Shown: in pieces, positions 7,620-14,549 of the stretch
Layout: each line of letters starts with the position of its first letter
How positions within the stretch are numbered: position 1 is the first letter of the stretch
DNA from: Candidatus Eisenbergiella intestinipullorum
GTDB lineage: Bacteria > Bacillota > Clostridia > Lachnospirales > Lachnospiraceae
Assembly (NCBI GenBank): GCA_019119815.1
Contig: DWWH01000058.1
Location: forward strand, 1 to 32,063
DNA: 32,063 nt
Direction: 5' to 3'
The notes under the pieces: generated by a model
What the model saw: the letters and a program-made list of their open reading frames with translations, nothing else
The model's database searches: none
What the model was told of the DNA's origin: nothing
Made by a program: the position numbers and the translations under genes

Positions 7620-7994
7620 TCAGCTCAGCATTCCCCCCAGCATGCCACCTGCGCCGCAGAGGATCAGCGTAGTAAAAAAGTGGGTATCCAGCCCGTTCAG
7701 GCTGTGGTTTACCGCAAGAGACACCAATACCATGATGACAAAATAAGCAAGTCCAGCCGCCAGCCCCCACAAAAATTTTCTGCTCTTCATCCCTTTTCCT
7801 GCCAGAAACCCTGCCAGGAATACCGCGGCCACATAAATGACGATGATGGCAATGGATACGGCCTGCTCCGACAGGCGCAGTTTATACAGGAGCAGCGCAA
7901 GGAGCATCAGGCATGCGCCGGTCAGCAGATAAGCACACAGCAGACATTTCAGCAGGAAAAGAAGATTTCCATTCCCGGTTTCCTTTCTGTTCAT
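7620..7994 (-). CDS. TIGR04086-type small membrane protein
   Basis: A 124-residue protein with about four hydrophobic segments (roughly 11-36, 45-66, 75-96, 104-123). The second ends in GFLAGKGMKSRKFLWGLAAG, the conserved signature I associate with the TIGR04086 (YrzE-like) family found in Firmicutes. No catalytic residues are seen and the function is unknown. The frame remains open far upstream but would then run antisense through the amidase gene, so a start near 7994 is preferred. The ATG at 7994 has a very close ggagagg. A TTG three codons upstream (8003) has aaggag at a better distance and may be the real start. It is divergent from the amidase at 8199. Confidence 0.75.
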   Translation of the reverse strand: MNRKETGNGNLLFLLKCLLCAYLLTGACLMLLALLLYKLRLSEQAVSIAIIVIYVAAVFLAGFLAGKGMKSRKFLWGLAAGLAYFVIMVLVSLAVNHSLNGLDTHFFTTLILCGAGGMLGGMLS

Positions 7995-8198
7995 CCTCTC
8001 CAAGCTTTTCTCTCTCCTTCGGATAACTCTGATCGTTTTCTCTTTGAAACATATATATTCCGAAGAGCCTCCCGACTTGCCTGCTTTCCGGGGTGCGGAG
8101 GATATTTTCTTTTTTCCCCCTTTCCCGCATCCGGTCACACAGGCCGCCTTTTTCCATATATTATTAAGGAGAATGACTCTCCCGCAGGTGACATTTGA

Positions 8199-8744
8199 AT
8201 GACAGGATATGGATACACCATTTTTCTTGACGCCGGCCATGGCGGCTCCGATCCAGGCGCCGTCTACAACGGCAGACAGGAAAAGGACGACACACTCGCT
8301 CTCACCCTTGCCGTAGGCGAAATCCTGGAAAGCTACGGCTTCCACGTGATCTATTCCCGTACCGATGATATTTATGAATCTCCTTATCAGAAGGCGATGG
8401 AGGGAAATGCCTCCGGCGCGGACATCTTTATCTCCATCCACCGCAATTCCAGCCCCTATTCCAATCAGTATTCGGGAGTGGAAAGTCTTGTCTACAATGA
8501 ATGGCTCCCCGCCGGCACCATTGCCACCAACATTAACCGTCGGCTGGAGGAGATCGGCTACAAAAATCTCGGCGTCAACGCCCGCCCCAATCTCGTCGTT
8601 CTGCGCCGCAGCAGCATGCCGGCCGTTCTGGTCGAGGTGGGTTTCATCAACAACGACCAGGACAACGCGCTTCTGGACGCCCGGTTTGAAGCCACGGCCC
8701 GGGCCATTGCCGACGGCATCGCCGGCACACTCTGGACCTGGTGA
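8199..8744 (+). CDS. N-acetylmuramoyl-L-alanine amidase (Amidase_3), no signal peptide
   Basis: A 181-residue zinc amidase domain of the AmiC/CwlC type, which cuts the bond between muramic acid and L-alanine in peptidoglycan. Expected zinc ligands and catalytic residues are present: His14 in DAGHGG, Glu28, His81 in SIHRN and Glu146 in VEVGFINN. The protein is just the catalytic domain. There is no signal peptide, membrane segment or wall-binding repeat, so it would need lysis, a holin-like route or mother-cell action (as with CwlC-type sporulation amidases) to reach its substrate. The start is preceded by aggtga at about 8 nt. It is one of very few plus-strand genes and converges on the large coiled-coil protein gene. 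Confidence 0.9.
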   Translation: MTGYGYTIFLDAGHGGSDPGAVYNGRQEKDDTLALTLAVGEILESYGFHVIYSRTDDIYESPYQKAMEGNASGADIFISIHRNSSPYSNQYSGVESLVYNEWLPAGTIATNINRRLEEIGYKNLGVNARPNLVVLRRSSMPAVLVEVGFINNDQDNALLDARFEATARAIADGIAGTLWTW

Positions 8745-8796
8745 CCGGATGCGGCCGGCGCATCCGGGGACGGCCGCCCGGATCATCCGTCCCCGG
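8745..8796. terminator. Hairpins between convergent genes
   Basis: Two perfect hairpins fill the 63-bp gap between the amidase stop and the stop of the opposing gene: 8745-8753 with 8759-8767 (9 bp, 5-nt loop), and 8764-8773 with 8787-8796 (10 bp). They overlap, so only one can form at a time. Neither has a T-tract. Position between convergent stops suggests a bidirectional terminator. Confidence 0.5.
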
Positions 8797-8807
8797 CCGG
8801 CACCGCC

Positions 8808-11800
8808 TCAGTTTCCGGAAGGTCCCGGCTCGTCTTTGTCCGGTCCGCTCCCCGCTTCTGTTTCCGCTTCCGGCACGGACTTCGGTTCCGGCACGGTTTC
8901 CGCTTCCGGCACAGATGCCGTTTTGCCGTCCGTTCCGGATACCGCCGGGGATTCCGGCTTCGCCTTGCCTTCCGTTTCTTTATCCGCCTCCGGATTCCTT
9001 TCCGTGTCCGTCCCGGTTTCTTCTCCGGCTCCGGATTCCGTTCCGGTCCCGGCCTCTGTTTCCGGTTCCTGCTCCGTTCCCGGTTCCGGTTTCACTTCTG
9101 TTCCCGGTTCTGCTTCTGTTTCTGCTCCGGCTTCCGGTTCCGGCTCCGTTTCTGTTCCCGTCCCCGCCCCGGTTTCCGGCTCCGCTTCTGTTTCCGCCTC
9201 TGTTTCCGGTTCCGGCTCCGCTTCTGTTCCCGGCTCCGCTTCTGTTCCCGGTTCCGCCTCTGTTCCCGGCTCCGCTTCTGCTCCCGGTTCCGCTTCTGCT
9301 CCCGGTTCCGCCTCTGCTCCCGGCTCCGCTTCTGCCTCTGTTCCTAGCTCCGCTTCTGCCTCTGTTCCTGGCTTCGATTCCAGCTCCGCTCCCGGTTTCG
9401 GTTTTGGCTTCTCCTCTGTCCCGGTTTCTGCCTCAGATGCCGTTTCCGTCAGCGCTTCCTCCTCCGGTTCCGGCTCCGGCAGCTCTTCTTCCTCCGGTCC
9501 TTCCGGTTCCGGATATTCCACTGTCTGCACCCGGGCGCTCAGCAGTTTTTCCACTTCATCCCTGGAAAAGATCTTCTCTTCCTGTTCCGCCGCCTTCGCA
9601 TAGGTCATGGCGGCTTCGGACAGCGCATTGGCATCATATCTGATATGTGCTCCCGTGATCTGTCCTTCCTCAAGTCCGCACGACGGCGCGTAGCCTTCAA
9701 AGTCGCCTTCCGTTTTGTCGCAGGTGACGATCAGATGGGTTCCTCTCTGACCGTCCAGATGCGCATCGTCCGGATGCCATCTGCTGCGCGTTTCCGTCTG
9801 CCCGTTCGTACAGATGCTGTGATTCGTGGTATAGGTACAGCGGATCATGTTGTCATTTCTTTCCTCCGTATGCAGGCAGCCGGATTCCTTATAGGTACAC
9901 GTTTCATAGCAGCTTCCCACATGCTGATGGTAGGAAGGGATCGTATAGCATCCGCCGCCGCTTTCCGGGCTGCCGGTATGATGATGGTATTCATACTCGA
10001 TGGTTCCGGGGATCTTGTCCACGCCGATCACCGTTTCCTGCTTAATGCTCAGGATCGCGTCATAGATCTCCTGAAAGGCTGCATCCTCGTCGATTACGAC
10101 GTTCTTTGTGAGCAATGCGGATGCAAGGAGCTTTTTGCCATTACTCACACGCTGAAAAACCGACTGCACGTCGCCGGAAAGGCCGGAGAGCATCGCATTC
10201 GTATTGCTTTCCATCTCCGCAAGCTTCTGCAGGACCTGGGCGTTCGTGCTGCTTTCCATTTCGGAAAGTCTCTTCAGGACCTGGGCGTTTCCGTCGCTCA
10301 CCTCTACCGCAAGCTGTGCGGTGTTCTGGGTCAGACTGTTGTTCATCGCTTCGATCTGCGCCTTCATCGTCTCCGTCTGAGAATTCAGAGACTGTACCAG
10401 AGCGTCGTAGTTCTGGCTGTTCTGTTCCGTAAAGGAGGTATCCATCCGGTTCAGCACTCCCAGCAGCTCTTCCTGATGCTCCCCGGCCTCTGTTCTGACC
10501 GTTTCGATCAGCGTCTTCAGCTCCCCGTGAGCAGTGTCCATGTCCGTATTGATTTCCGCCAGAGCCGCATTGATTCCGGTAAAGCTCTTCATGATCTCTT
10601 CCATGCGCAGGCTGTCAGAAGCCTCCATCTCTGCCAGAACCTGTCCGATCTCTGACTGGGTTGCGGAAATGTCCGTATGGACCTGATCCAGCTTTCCGGA
10701 AAGCAGGTTCACCTTTTCACTGATGCTGCCGCTGATCTGTTCCGACTGATCATTGATATTCTGATTGATCTGATCTGCCTGACTGTTGATGCTCTGATTG
10801 ATCCGCTCCGACTGGCTGTTGATGTTCTGATTGATCTGCTCCGACTGGCTGTCGATGTTCTGATTGATCTGTTCCGAACGGCTGTCGATATTCTGATTCG
10901 TCTGCTCGGACCGGTTTCTGTTTTCCGTTTCCGACTGCTCATGGCGCAGCTGATTGGCTGCCTCCAGCCCTTCCAGCAGGGCGGAAAGCTCGTTCTGCGA
11001 TCTGCCGATCAGTTCTGACAGGCTGTTTTCCGTCTCATTTTCTTCCTTCTTCAGCTCAGCCAGCAGATCGGACAGCTTCTGGTTCAGCCCGTCCGCCCTG
11101 TTGTGAAGCTCTCCGGAAAGACTGTCCAGCTCTTCCTCCAGCGCCTGGTACCTGCCGCCGTTGTTTCCGTCCGCGCCCTGAATGCTCTCCTTCAGCCGCT
11201 CCTCCAGCTCCAGGATGCTCTGAGAAAGGCTGTCCATTCTGGTCTTCATATCAGTAAATTCCTGCTCGGACAGAACCTGCTGCTCCGACTGGCTGTTTCG
11301 ATATGAAGTCAGTTCCGAGCGGATCGTGGAGACTACGTTTTTCATGCTCTCCAGGTATTGCGTCAGCTCCTCATAGTTTCCGCTCTGATCGCCGGTCAGG
11401 CTGATAAGCTCCTCTCTGCTGTTCGTTACCGATTCGTCCAGCCTGGTGAGGTATTCCGAAATACTCTGCAGGTCTGTACGGACCTCCTCCAGAAAGGTAT
11501 CCGCCGTCTCCGTCTCCCGCTGTCCGACTCCGGAGGGCTTTCCGTAAACCGTTTCATAATTCTCCAGGTAGACGTCCACCAGCCATTCTGCCAGCTCCGC
11601 CGCCTCCTCTTCAGTCAGTCCCCAGTCCAGGCCGGCCAGATACTCCTTCAGCCTTTCCGTCATTTCCTGACGGTCCGCACCGGTCTCCACCATTTCATCC
11701 AGGAATTCCGCGGCTGCCTCCGCAGCTGCCTCAAGCGCCCTTCTTTCTCCGGGGAGATAGGAAAAACCCGAATTTTCCAGGCTTTCCGTCATCATGGCTG

Positions 11801-11939
11801 CCATTCCGGCCGCCCGCTGTCCGCCGCTTCGCTTCACCGCCGCCAGGCAGAGGATGACCACGACCAAAAGCAGCAGCGCTGCGATTCCTGCAAGGATCCT
11901 TTTATCCTTCATGAGTTTTATCTTATCTTCTTTTTTCAT
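8808..11939 (-). CDS. Large anchored coiled-coil protein with Cys/His-rich module and Glu/Pro-rich tail
   Basis: A 1043-residue protein not assigned to a named family. In order: a Lys-rich N-terminus; one membrane segment at about 14-35 (signal anchor, rest probably outside); a helical region rich in Glu/Leu; a long coiled coil to about residue 600 that includes six 11-residue repeats (344-409) of the form SEQINQNIDSQ; a Cys/His-rich module at about 650-760 (HHHTG, then Cys664, 677, 681, 688, 701, 710, 740, 754 and several His), like modules I recall in other Lachnospiraceae surface proteins; and a strongly acidic Glu/Pro/Gly/Thr tail from about 805 to the end with hexapeptide repeats (GTEAEP/GAEAEP). 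There is no LPXTG motif. The start ATG lacks a strong ribosome site (ggatgg 12 nt away); Met10 is an alternative. Flanked by two peptidoglycan amidases, it may be a wall-spanning structural or sensing protein, which is inference. Confidence 0.8.
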   Translation of the reverse strand: MKKEDKIKLMKDKRILAGIAALLLLVVVILCLAAVKRSGGQRAAGMAAMMTESLENSGFSYLPGERRALEAAAEAAAEFLDEMVETGADRQEMTERLKEYLAGLDWGLTEEEAAELAEWLVDVYLENYETVYGKPSGVGQRETETADTFLEEVRTDLQSISEYLTRLDESVTNSREELISLTGDQSGNYEELTQYLESMKNVVSTIRSELTSYRNSQSEQQVLSEQEFTDMKTRMDSLSQSILELEERLKESIQGADGNNGGRYQALEEELDSLSGELHNRADGLNQKLSDLLAELKKEENETENSLSELIGRSQNELSALLEGLEAANQLRHEQSETENRNRSEQTNQNIDSRSEQINQNIDSQSEQINQNINSQSERINQSINSQADQINQNINDQSEQISGSISEKVNLLSGKLDQVHTDISATQSEIGQVLAEMEASDSLRMEEIMKSFTGINAALAEINTDMDTAHGELKTLIETVRTEAGEHQEELLGVLNRMDTSFTEQNSQNYDALVQSLNSQTETMKAQIEAMNNSLTQNTAQLAVEVSDGNAQVLKRLSEMESSTNAQVLQKLAEMESNTNAMLSGLSGDVQSVFQRVSNGKKLLASALLTKNVVIDEDAAFQEIYDAILSIKQETVIGVDKIPGTIEYEYHHHTGSPESGGGCYTIPSYHQHVGSCYETCTYKESGCLHTEERNDNMIRCTYTTNHSICTNGQTETRSRWHPDDAHLDGQRGTHLIVTCDKTEGDFEGYAPSCGLEEGQITGAHIRYDANALSEAAMTYAKAAEQEEKIFSRDEVEKLLSARVQTVEYPEPEGPEEEELPEPEPEEEALTETASEAETGTEEKPKPKPGAELESKPGTEAEAELGTEAEAEPGAEAEPGAEAEPGAEAEPGTEAEPGTEAEPGTEAEPEPETEAETEAEPETGAGTGTETEPEPEAGAETEAEPGTEVKPEPGTEQEPETEAGTGTESGAGEETGTDTERNPEADKETEGKAKPESPAVSGTDGKTASVPEAETVPEPKSVPEAETEAGSGPDKDEPGPSGN
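9216..9330 (-). repeat. 18-bp tandem repeats encoding (G/A)(T/A)EAEP
   Basis: About six consecutive 18-bp units, variants of gttcccggctccgcttct on the plus strand, encode a Glu/Pro hexapeptide repeat (residues about 870-908) in the tail of the 1043-residue protein. Weaker versions of the same composition extend across most of 8808-9530. Such arrays commonly change copy number by slippage. Confidence 0.8.
10713..10910 (-). repeat. Six 33-bp tandem repeats (hendecad coiled coil)
   Basis: Six in-frame 33-bp units encode residues 344-409 of the large protein, each an 11-residue repeat near SEQINQNIDSQ. Hydrophobic Ile/Val recurs at fixed positions among Asn, Gln and Ser, the pattern of an 11-residue (hendecad) coiled coil. 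The codons for the repeat vary, so expansion is not recent, or has been followed by drift. Confidence 0.85.
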
Positions 11940-12285
11940 ATTGCATTTACACCATCCTTTTTGATCGTTTTATCGGTTTCTGTAAAAATGTTGGAAAAAA
12001 TCCCTCCTTTCGCAGTGCAGCGCTCTATTTCAAACCTTCCGGACAGAAAGGTTCCCCAGCAAAACAGAAGAAGCCGTGAAATAATCCCTGAAAAGCCTCA
12101 GAAAATAGAAAAGATTCGGAAATATCAGAAAAGAAAAGTCCTGAAGTGCAGAAAGATCCGAAATGGCCAAAAAGCCGGATAACCGGACAAGATGACAGAA
12201 AAAAAAATGCAAAACGGAAAATCAAAGCCGAAAATCGAAAAATGACAGCCGCCGTTATGCGGCAGCATGCTGAAAAAAAGATCTG

Positions 12286-12317
12286 AAAAAAGATACGGCC
12301 GCCGTACTCTCCGGCGG
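12286..12317 (-). terminator. Rho-independent terminator downstream of the Amidase_2 gene
   Basis: On the minus strand a 6-bp ccgccg/cggcgg stem with a 7-nt loop (12299-12317) is followed by ccgtatcTTTTTT (T-run complement of 12286-12291). A further small hairpin and T-run (12248-12263) lies just beyond. Confidence 0.65.
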
Positions 12318-12400
12318 GGACCGATCGTTGAACCGAATCATACCATCTGATCCGGGATAAGTCAATCCTGTTTTTGAAGATTTCTCCCGGGATCCGCATA

Positions 12401-12422
12401 TCTGTGCCGCAGGCGGCACAGA
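12401..12422. terminator. Perfect 10-bp hairpin after the Amidase_2 stop
   Basis: tctgtgccgc (12401-12410) pairs perfectly with gcggcacaga (12413-12422) around a 2-base gap, 46 bp past the amidase stop. It has no T-tract and probably acts with the stronger terminator further on, or protects the mRNA 3' end. Confidence 0.45.
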
Positions 12423-12467
12423 AAGCCCCTTTTCCCTGCAAAACGGCAGCAAAAAGGGACACGTCTC

Positions 12468-13292
12468 TCACCCTTTGCTGTCCATATAGTCCGCAAGATC
12501 CTGCCGGAAGGCTTCCCATGCTCCTTCATGCTCCACAAAATAAAGGGGACACTTCTTGCCTCCTTCATCGTAATGACGCAGCACATCCCCCGGAGAAAGC
12601 CCATACTTTTTCAAAAGCCAGGCGGTCAGCTCGATCAGGGAATCATATGTTGCCCGGGTGAAGCTCCCGTCCTCGGACTGGTAACAGCACTCGATGGAAA
12701 TGGAATCATAGTTTCTCGACTTCACCGCATAGCCGATCTCATTCAGCGGGATGCACTGGATGATGGTCCCGTCGAAGCCGATCACAAAATGAGCGCTTGC
12801 CGAAGTCTCGCCTGTGATTCCCAGATTTTCAAAATAGCTCCTGTTCTGCTCCGCGGTCGTTCCCGGATTCGCCGTATAATGCACAAAGATATTCTTCACC
12901 TCCGGAAGTCTTTCTCCCGGCCGGGAATAGGGATTGGGCGTCAGGAAATCCTCCACGATCTCCGGCCTGCCCGCTTCCTCCTGCAGGACCATGGACATCT
13001 CCGTCTGACGGCGCAGGGCCTGCGCATCTTCCTGCTCCGGATGTCCGGCCGAAAACAGAAGCAGCCTCCAGAGCACCATTCCCAAAAGAAGGCCGGCCAA
13101 AAGGACCAGGCAGGAAAACCGTATTCTGGCCCAAAAGCGCCGGCGCCTTCTCGCCCTTCTTGCCGCCGCCCGTTTTCCTGCCATCCGTTTTCCTGCCATC
13201 CGTTTTCCCGCCTCCTGCCGTTCCGGCCTCCTTCCCTGCGGTGCCCGGGCTCCTTCCCAGGCGGAAACATCAATGTAATCCATTTTCCTCAT
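12468..13292 (-). CDS. Membrane-anchored N-acetylmuramoyl-L-alanine amidase (Amidase_2/PGRP fold)
   Basis: A 274-residue protein with an Arg/Lys-rich cytoplasmic N-terminus, one membrane segment (about 58-82) and an external amidase domain (about 130-270), so a type II membrane protein cutting peptidoglycan at the cell surface. Zinc ligands by analogy with T7 lysozyme are His138 (FVHYTANPG), His240 (LRHYD) and Cys248 (KKCPLYF). AHFVIGFDG (167-175) and IECCY (200-204) are typical of the fold. The N-terminus contains a short tandem repeat, KRMAG twice (residues 30-39), encoded by 15-bp repeats, followed by a run of arginines. An ATG 3 codons downstream (Met4) is an alternative start. The upstream 248 bp to ispF are AT-rich and probably hold its promoter, but no clear boxes stand out. 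Confidence 0.88.
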   Translation of the reverse strand: MRKMDYIDVSAWEGARAPQGRRPERQEAGKRMAGKRMAGKRAAARRARRRRRFWARIRFSCLVLLAGLLLGMVLWRLLLFSAGHPEQEDAQALRRQTEMSMVLQEEAGRPEIVEDFLTPNPYSRPGERLPEVKNIFVHYTANPGTTAEQNRSYFENLGITGETSASAHFVIGFDGTIIQCIPLNEIGYAVKSRNYDSISIECCYQSEDGSFTRATYDSLIELTAWLLKKYGLSPGDVLRHYDEGGKKCPLYFVEHEGAWEAFRQDLADYMDSKG

Positions 13293-13540
13293 CCTCTGTA
13301 TTTCTATGAATCATCGCGAGTATCCTTTATATAGAGAAATATAACAGATAAAGCGTTTGTTTTTTTTAAAAATTTCTGAATTTTTCTTTCATTTTTATTT
13401 TTTACCGGTTTTCTGCCGATGCTTTCCCTTTTGAATGGAGGACCCCCATATGCTTCAGACTGGTTCCGATCAGCCCTCGTCTCCGACCGGTATATGGAAA
13501 ATGATTATTACAAAGATACTTTCCTCCTTTCCGGCCGCGC

Positions 13541-14083
13541 TCATGCCTCCTTTTTCAGACAGCCTCCACAGCCGGAACAGCCCGCGTCCACTTCCTGCGC
13601 GTACAGTCCGTAGGGCGTATTCAGCAGACAGACAGCCTGAGAGGCGATCCCTTCCCCGCTCCCGGTAAAGCCCAGTCCCTCTTCCGTAGTCGCCTTCACA
13701 TTCACCTGACACACATCGATCTTCAGCGCATCAGCGATATTTTTCTGCATGGCATCGATATGAGGCCGCATCTTCGGCGCCTGCGCGATGATGGTCGCAT
13801 CGATGTTCTCGATCAGGAAGCTGTGCTCCTCCAGAAGCTCTCCCACCTTCTCCAGGAGCTTCAGGCTGCTGACTCCTTCGTATGCCGGATCCGTATCCGG
13901 AAAATGCTTTCCGATGTCCCCCAGCGCCGCCGCACCCAGGAGCGCATCCATGATCGCATGCAGCAGTACGTCCGCATCCGAATGGCCCAGCAGTCCCTTT
14001 TCATATGCGATCTCAACGCCTCCGATGATCAGCTTCCTGCCTTCCACAAGCCGATGCACGTCATATCCCATTCCGATTCTCAC
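13541..14083 (-). CDS. ispF: 2-C-methyl-D-erythritol 2,4-cyclodiphosphate synthase with Cys-rich tail
   Basis: A 180-residue enzyme of the non-mevalonate isoprenoid pathway that cyclises CDP-methylerythritol 2-phosphate and releases CMP. Metal ligands Asp8, His10 (GYDVHR) and His42 ([10 protein letters not shown]) are in place, as are [10 protein letters not shown] and the C-terminal [17 protein letters not shown]. The family normally ends about 20 residues earlier. Here an extra tail runs [22 protein letters not shown], with CxxCxxC at 169, 172 and 175, then LKKEA. The start codon is GTG at 14083 with aggagagg upstream, and the protein then reads [10 protein letters not shown] exactly as in the family. 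No other isoprenoid gene is adjacent. Confidence 0.93.
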   Translation of the reverse strand: MRIGMGYDVHRLVEGRKLIIGGVEIAYEKGLLGHSDADVLLHAIMDALLGAAALGDIGKHFPDTDPAYEGVSSLKLLEKVGELLEEHSFLIENIDATIIAQAPKMRPHIDAMQKNIADALKIDVCQVNVKATTEEGLGFTGSGEGIASQAVCLLNTPYGLYAQEVDAGCSGCGGCLKKEA

Positions 14084-14194
14084 AGCGATCCTCTCCTCTC
14101 GTTCTGTTTGTTTTTCTCCGGATTATTATAATTCGTTTTCCGGCTCCCATGCAAGAAGGATCTTTGTCCGTCAAAAAAATATTTAAAAAAGTTG

Positions 14195-14223
14195 TTGACA
14201 AGTAGTCCCAATTTTTGTATACT
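14195..14223 (+). promoter_or_regulatory. Consensus sigma-A promoter of the tRNA-Val/tRNA-Met operon
   Basis: TTGACA (14195-14200), a 17-bp spacer and TATACT (14218-14223). An A/T-only stretch at about 14173-14190 directly upstream looks like an UP element, usual for strongly expressed stable RNAs. Transcription would start near 14230, leaving about 42 nt of 5' leader to be processed. Confidence 0.9.
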
Positions 14224-14271
14224 AATCGAGCAGGTTGCGGGTGAGACAAAAACCTGAAACTTGTGAGACAT

Positions 14272-14344
14272 GGGATCTTAGCTCAGCTGGGAGAGCATCT
14301 GCCTTACAAGCAGAGGGTCATAGGTTCGAGCCCTATAGGTCCCA
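14272..14344 (+). tRNA. tRNA-Val (anticodon TAC)
   Basis: A 73-nt cloverleaf. The acceptor stem gggatct pairs with aggtccc (T5-G68 wobble). D arm GCTC/GAGC. Anticodon stem TCTGC/GCAGA with loop CTTACAA, giving anticodon TAC. The T arm carries GTTCGAG. Discriminator A; CCA is not encoded. Confidence 0.95.
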
Positions 14345-14351
14345 TATATAT

Positions 14352-14425
14352 GGCGAGATAGCTCAGTTGGCTAGAGCATACGGTTCATACCCGTAGTGTC
14401 GAGGGTTCGAATCCCCCTCTCGCTA
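14352..14425 (+). tRNA. Elongator tRNA-Met (anticodon CAT)
   Basis: A 74-nt cloverleaf. The acceptor ggcgaga pairs with tctcgct (first pair G-U). Anticodon stem ACGGT... with loop TTCATAC gives anticodon CAT. The T loop is TTCGAAT. It lacks the three G-C pairs of the anticodon stem typical of initiator tRNA, so elongator Met is preferred over fMet. A tRNA-Ile with modified CAT is less likely given the body sequence. It is separated from tRNA-Val by 7 nt, so the two are co-transcribed. Confidence 0.92.
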
Positions 14426-14430
14426 TTTCT

Positions 14431-14464
14431 GAAAAGCCTTTGTGAAAAGGCTTTTTCTTTTTTT
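14431..14464 (+). terminator. Rho-independent terminator of the tRNA operon
   Basis: aaaagcctt (14432-14440) pairs with aaggctttt (14447-14455), followed by a long T-rich run to 14464. It stands 6 nt after tRNA-Met. Confidence 0.92.
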
Positions 14465-14480
14465 ATCTTCCGGCCTTCTG

Positions 14481-14532
14481 CAGAAACAGCATCCCGGCCC
14501 TCCGCTGTGCGGGGGACAGGATGCTGTTTCTG
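14481..14532 (-). terminator. Hairpin downstream of znuB
   Basis: A 14-bp perfect inverted repeat, cagaaacagcatcc (14481-14494) with ggatgctgtttctg (14519-14532), starts 17 bp beyond the znuB stop. It has no T-run on the minus strand. Likely the 3' end of the metal-transport operon. Confidence 0.6.
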
Positions 14533-14549
14533 TATAGGAAGAAAAACGG

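Larger units (their letters stand above)
11940..12467. other. 528-bp gene-free region with clustered A-tracts
   Basis: No convincing gene lies here. The plus strand is markedly purine-rich from about 12045 to 12250, with A-tracts of 3-9 bases spaced mostly 9-12 bp between 12079 and 12173, a pattern that can bend DNA. The half near 11940-12000 should hold the promoter of the large coiled-coil gene, but I see no clear -35/-10 pair. Terminator-like hairpins (12248-12263, 12286-12317, 12401-12422) follow the amidase gene that ends at 12468. Confidence 0.55.

Noticed and set aside
8173..8202. Nine-codon leader frame overlapping the amidase ATG (ATGA overlap)
   Set aside because: The aaggag preceding it is only about one base from its ATG, too close to work; the overlap is probably accidental.
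7995..8786. A 264-codon N-terminal extension of the TIGR04086-type protein on the minus strand
   Set aside because: It runs antisense through the whole amidase gene and has no family similarity; the hydrophobic family domain starts near 7994.
8365..9643. Long Ser/Pro-rich open frames on the plus strand
   Set aside because: They are the antisense of the Glu/Pro repeat tail. Repeats of period 18 keep all frames open; no ribosome site or family motif.
10713..10910. CRISPR-like spaced repeats
   Set aside because: The 33-bp units are contiguous, in frame and encode a coiled coil; there are no unique spacers.
12025..12519. A 164-codon minus-strand frame in the A-tract spacer
   Set aside because: It begins inside the amidase gene in another frame, has Phe/Ser runs from the T-rich strand and shows no recognisable domain or ribosome site.
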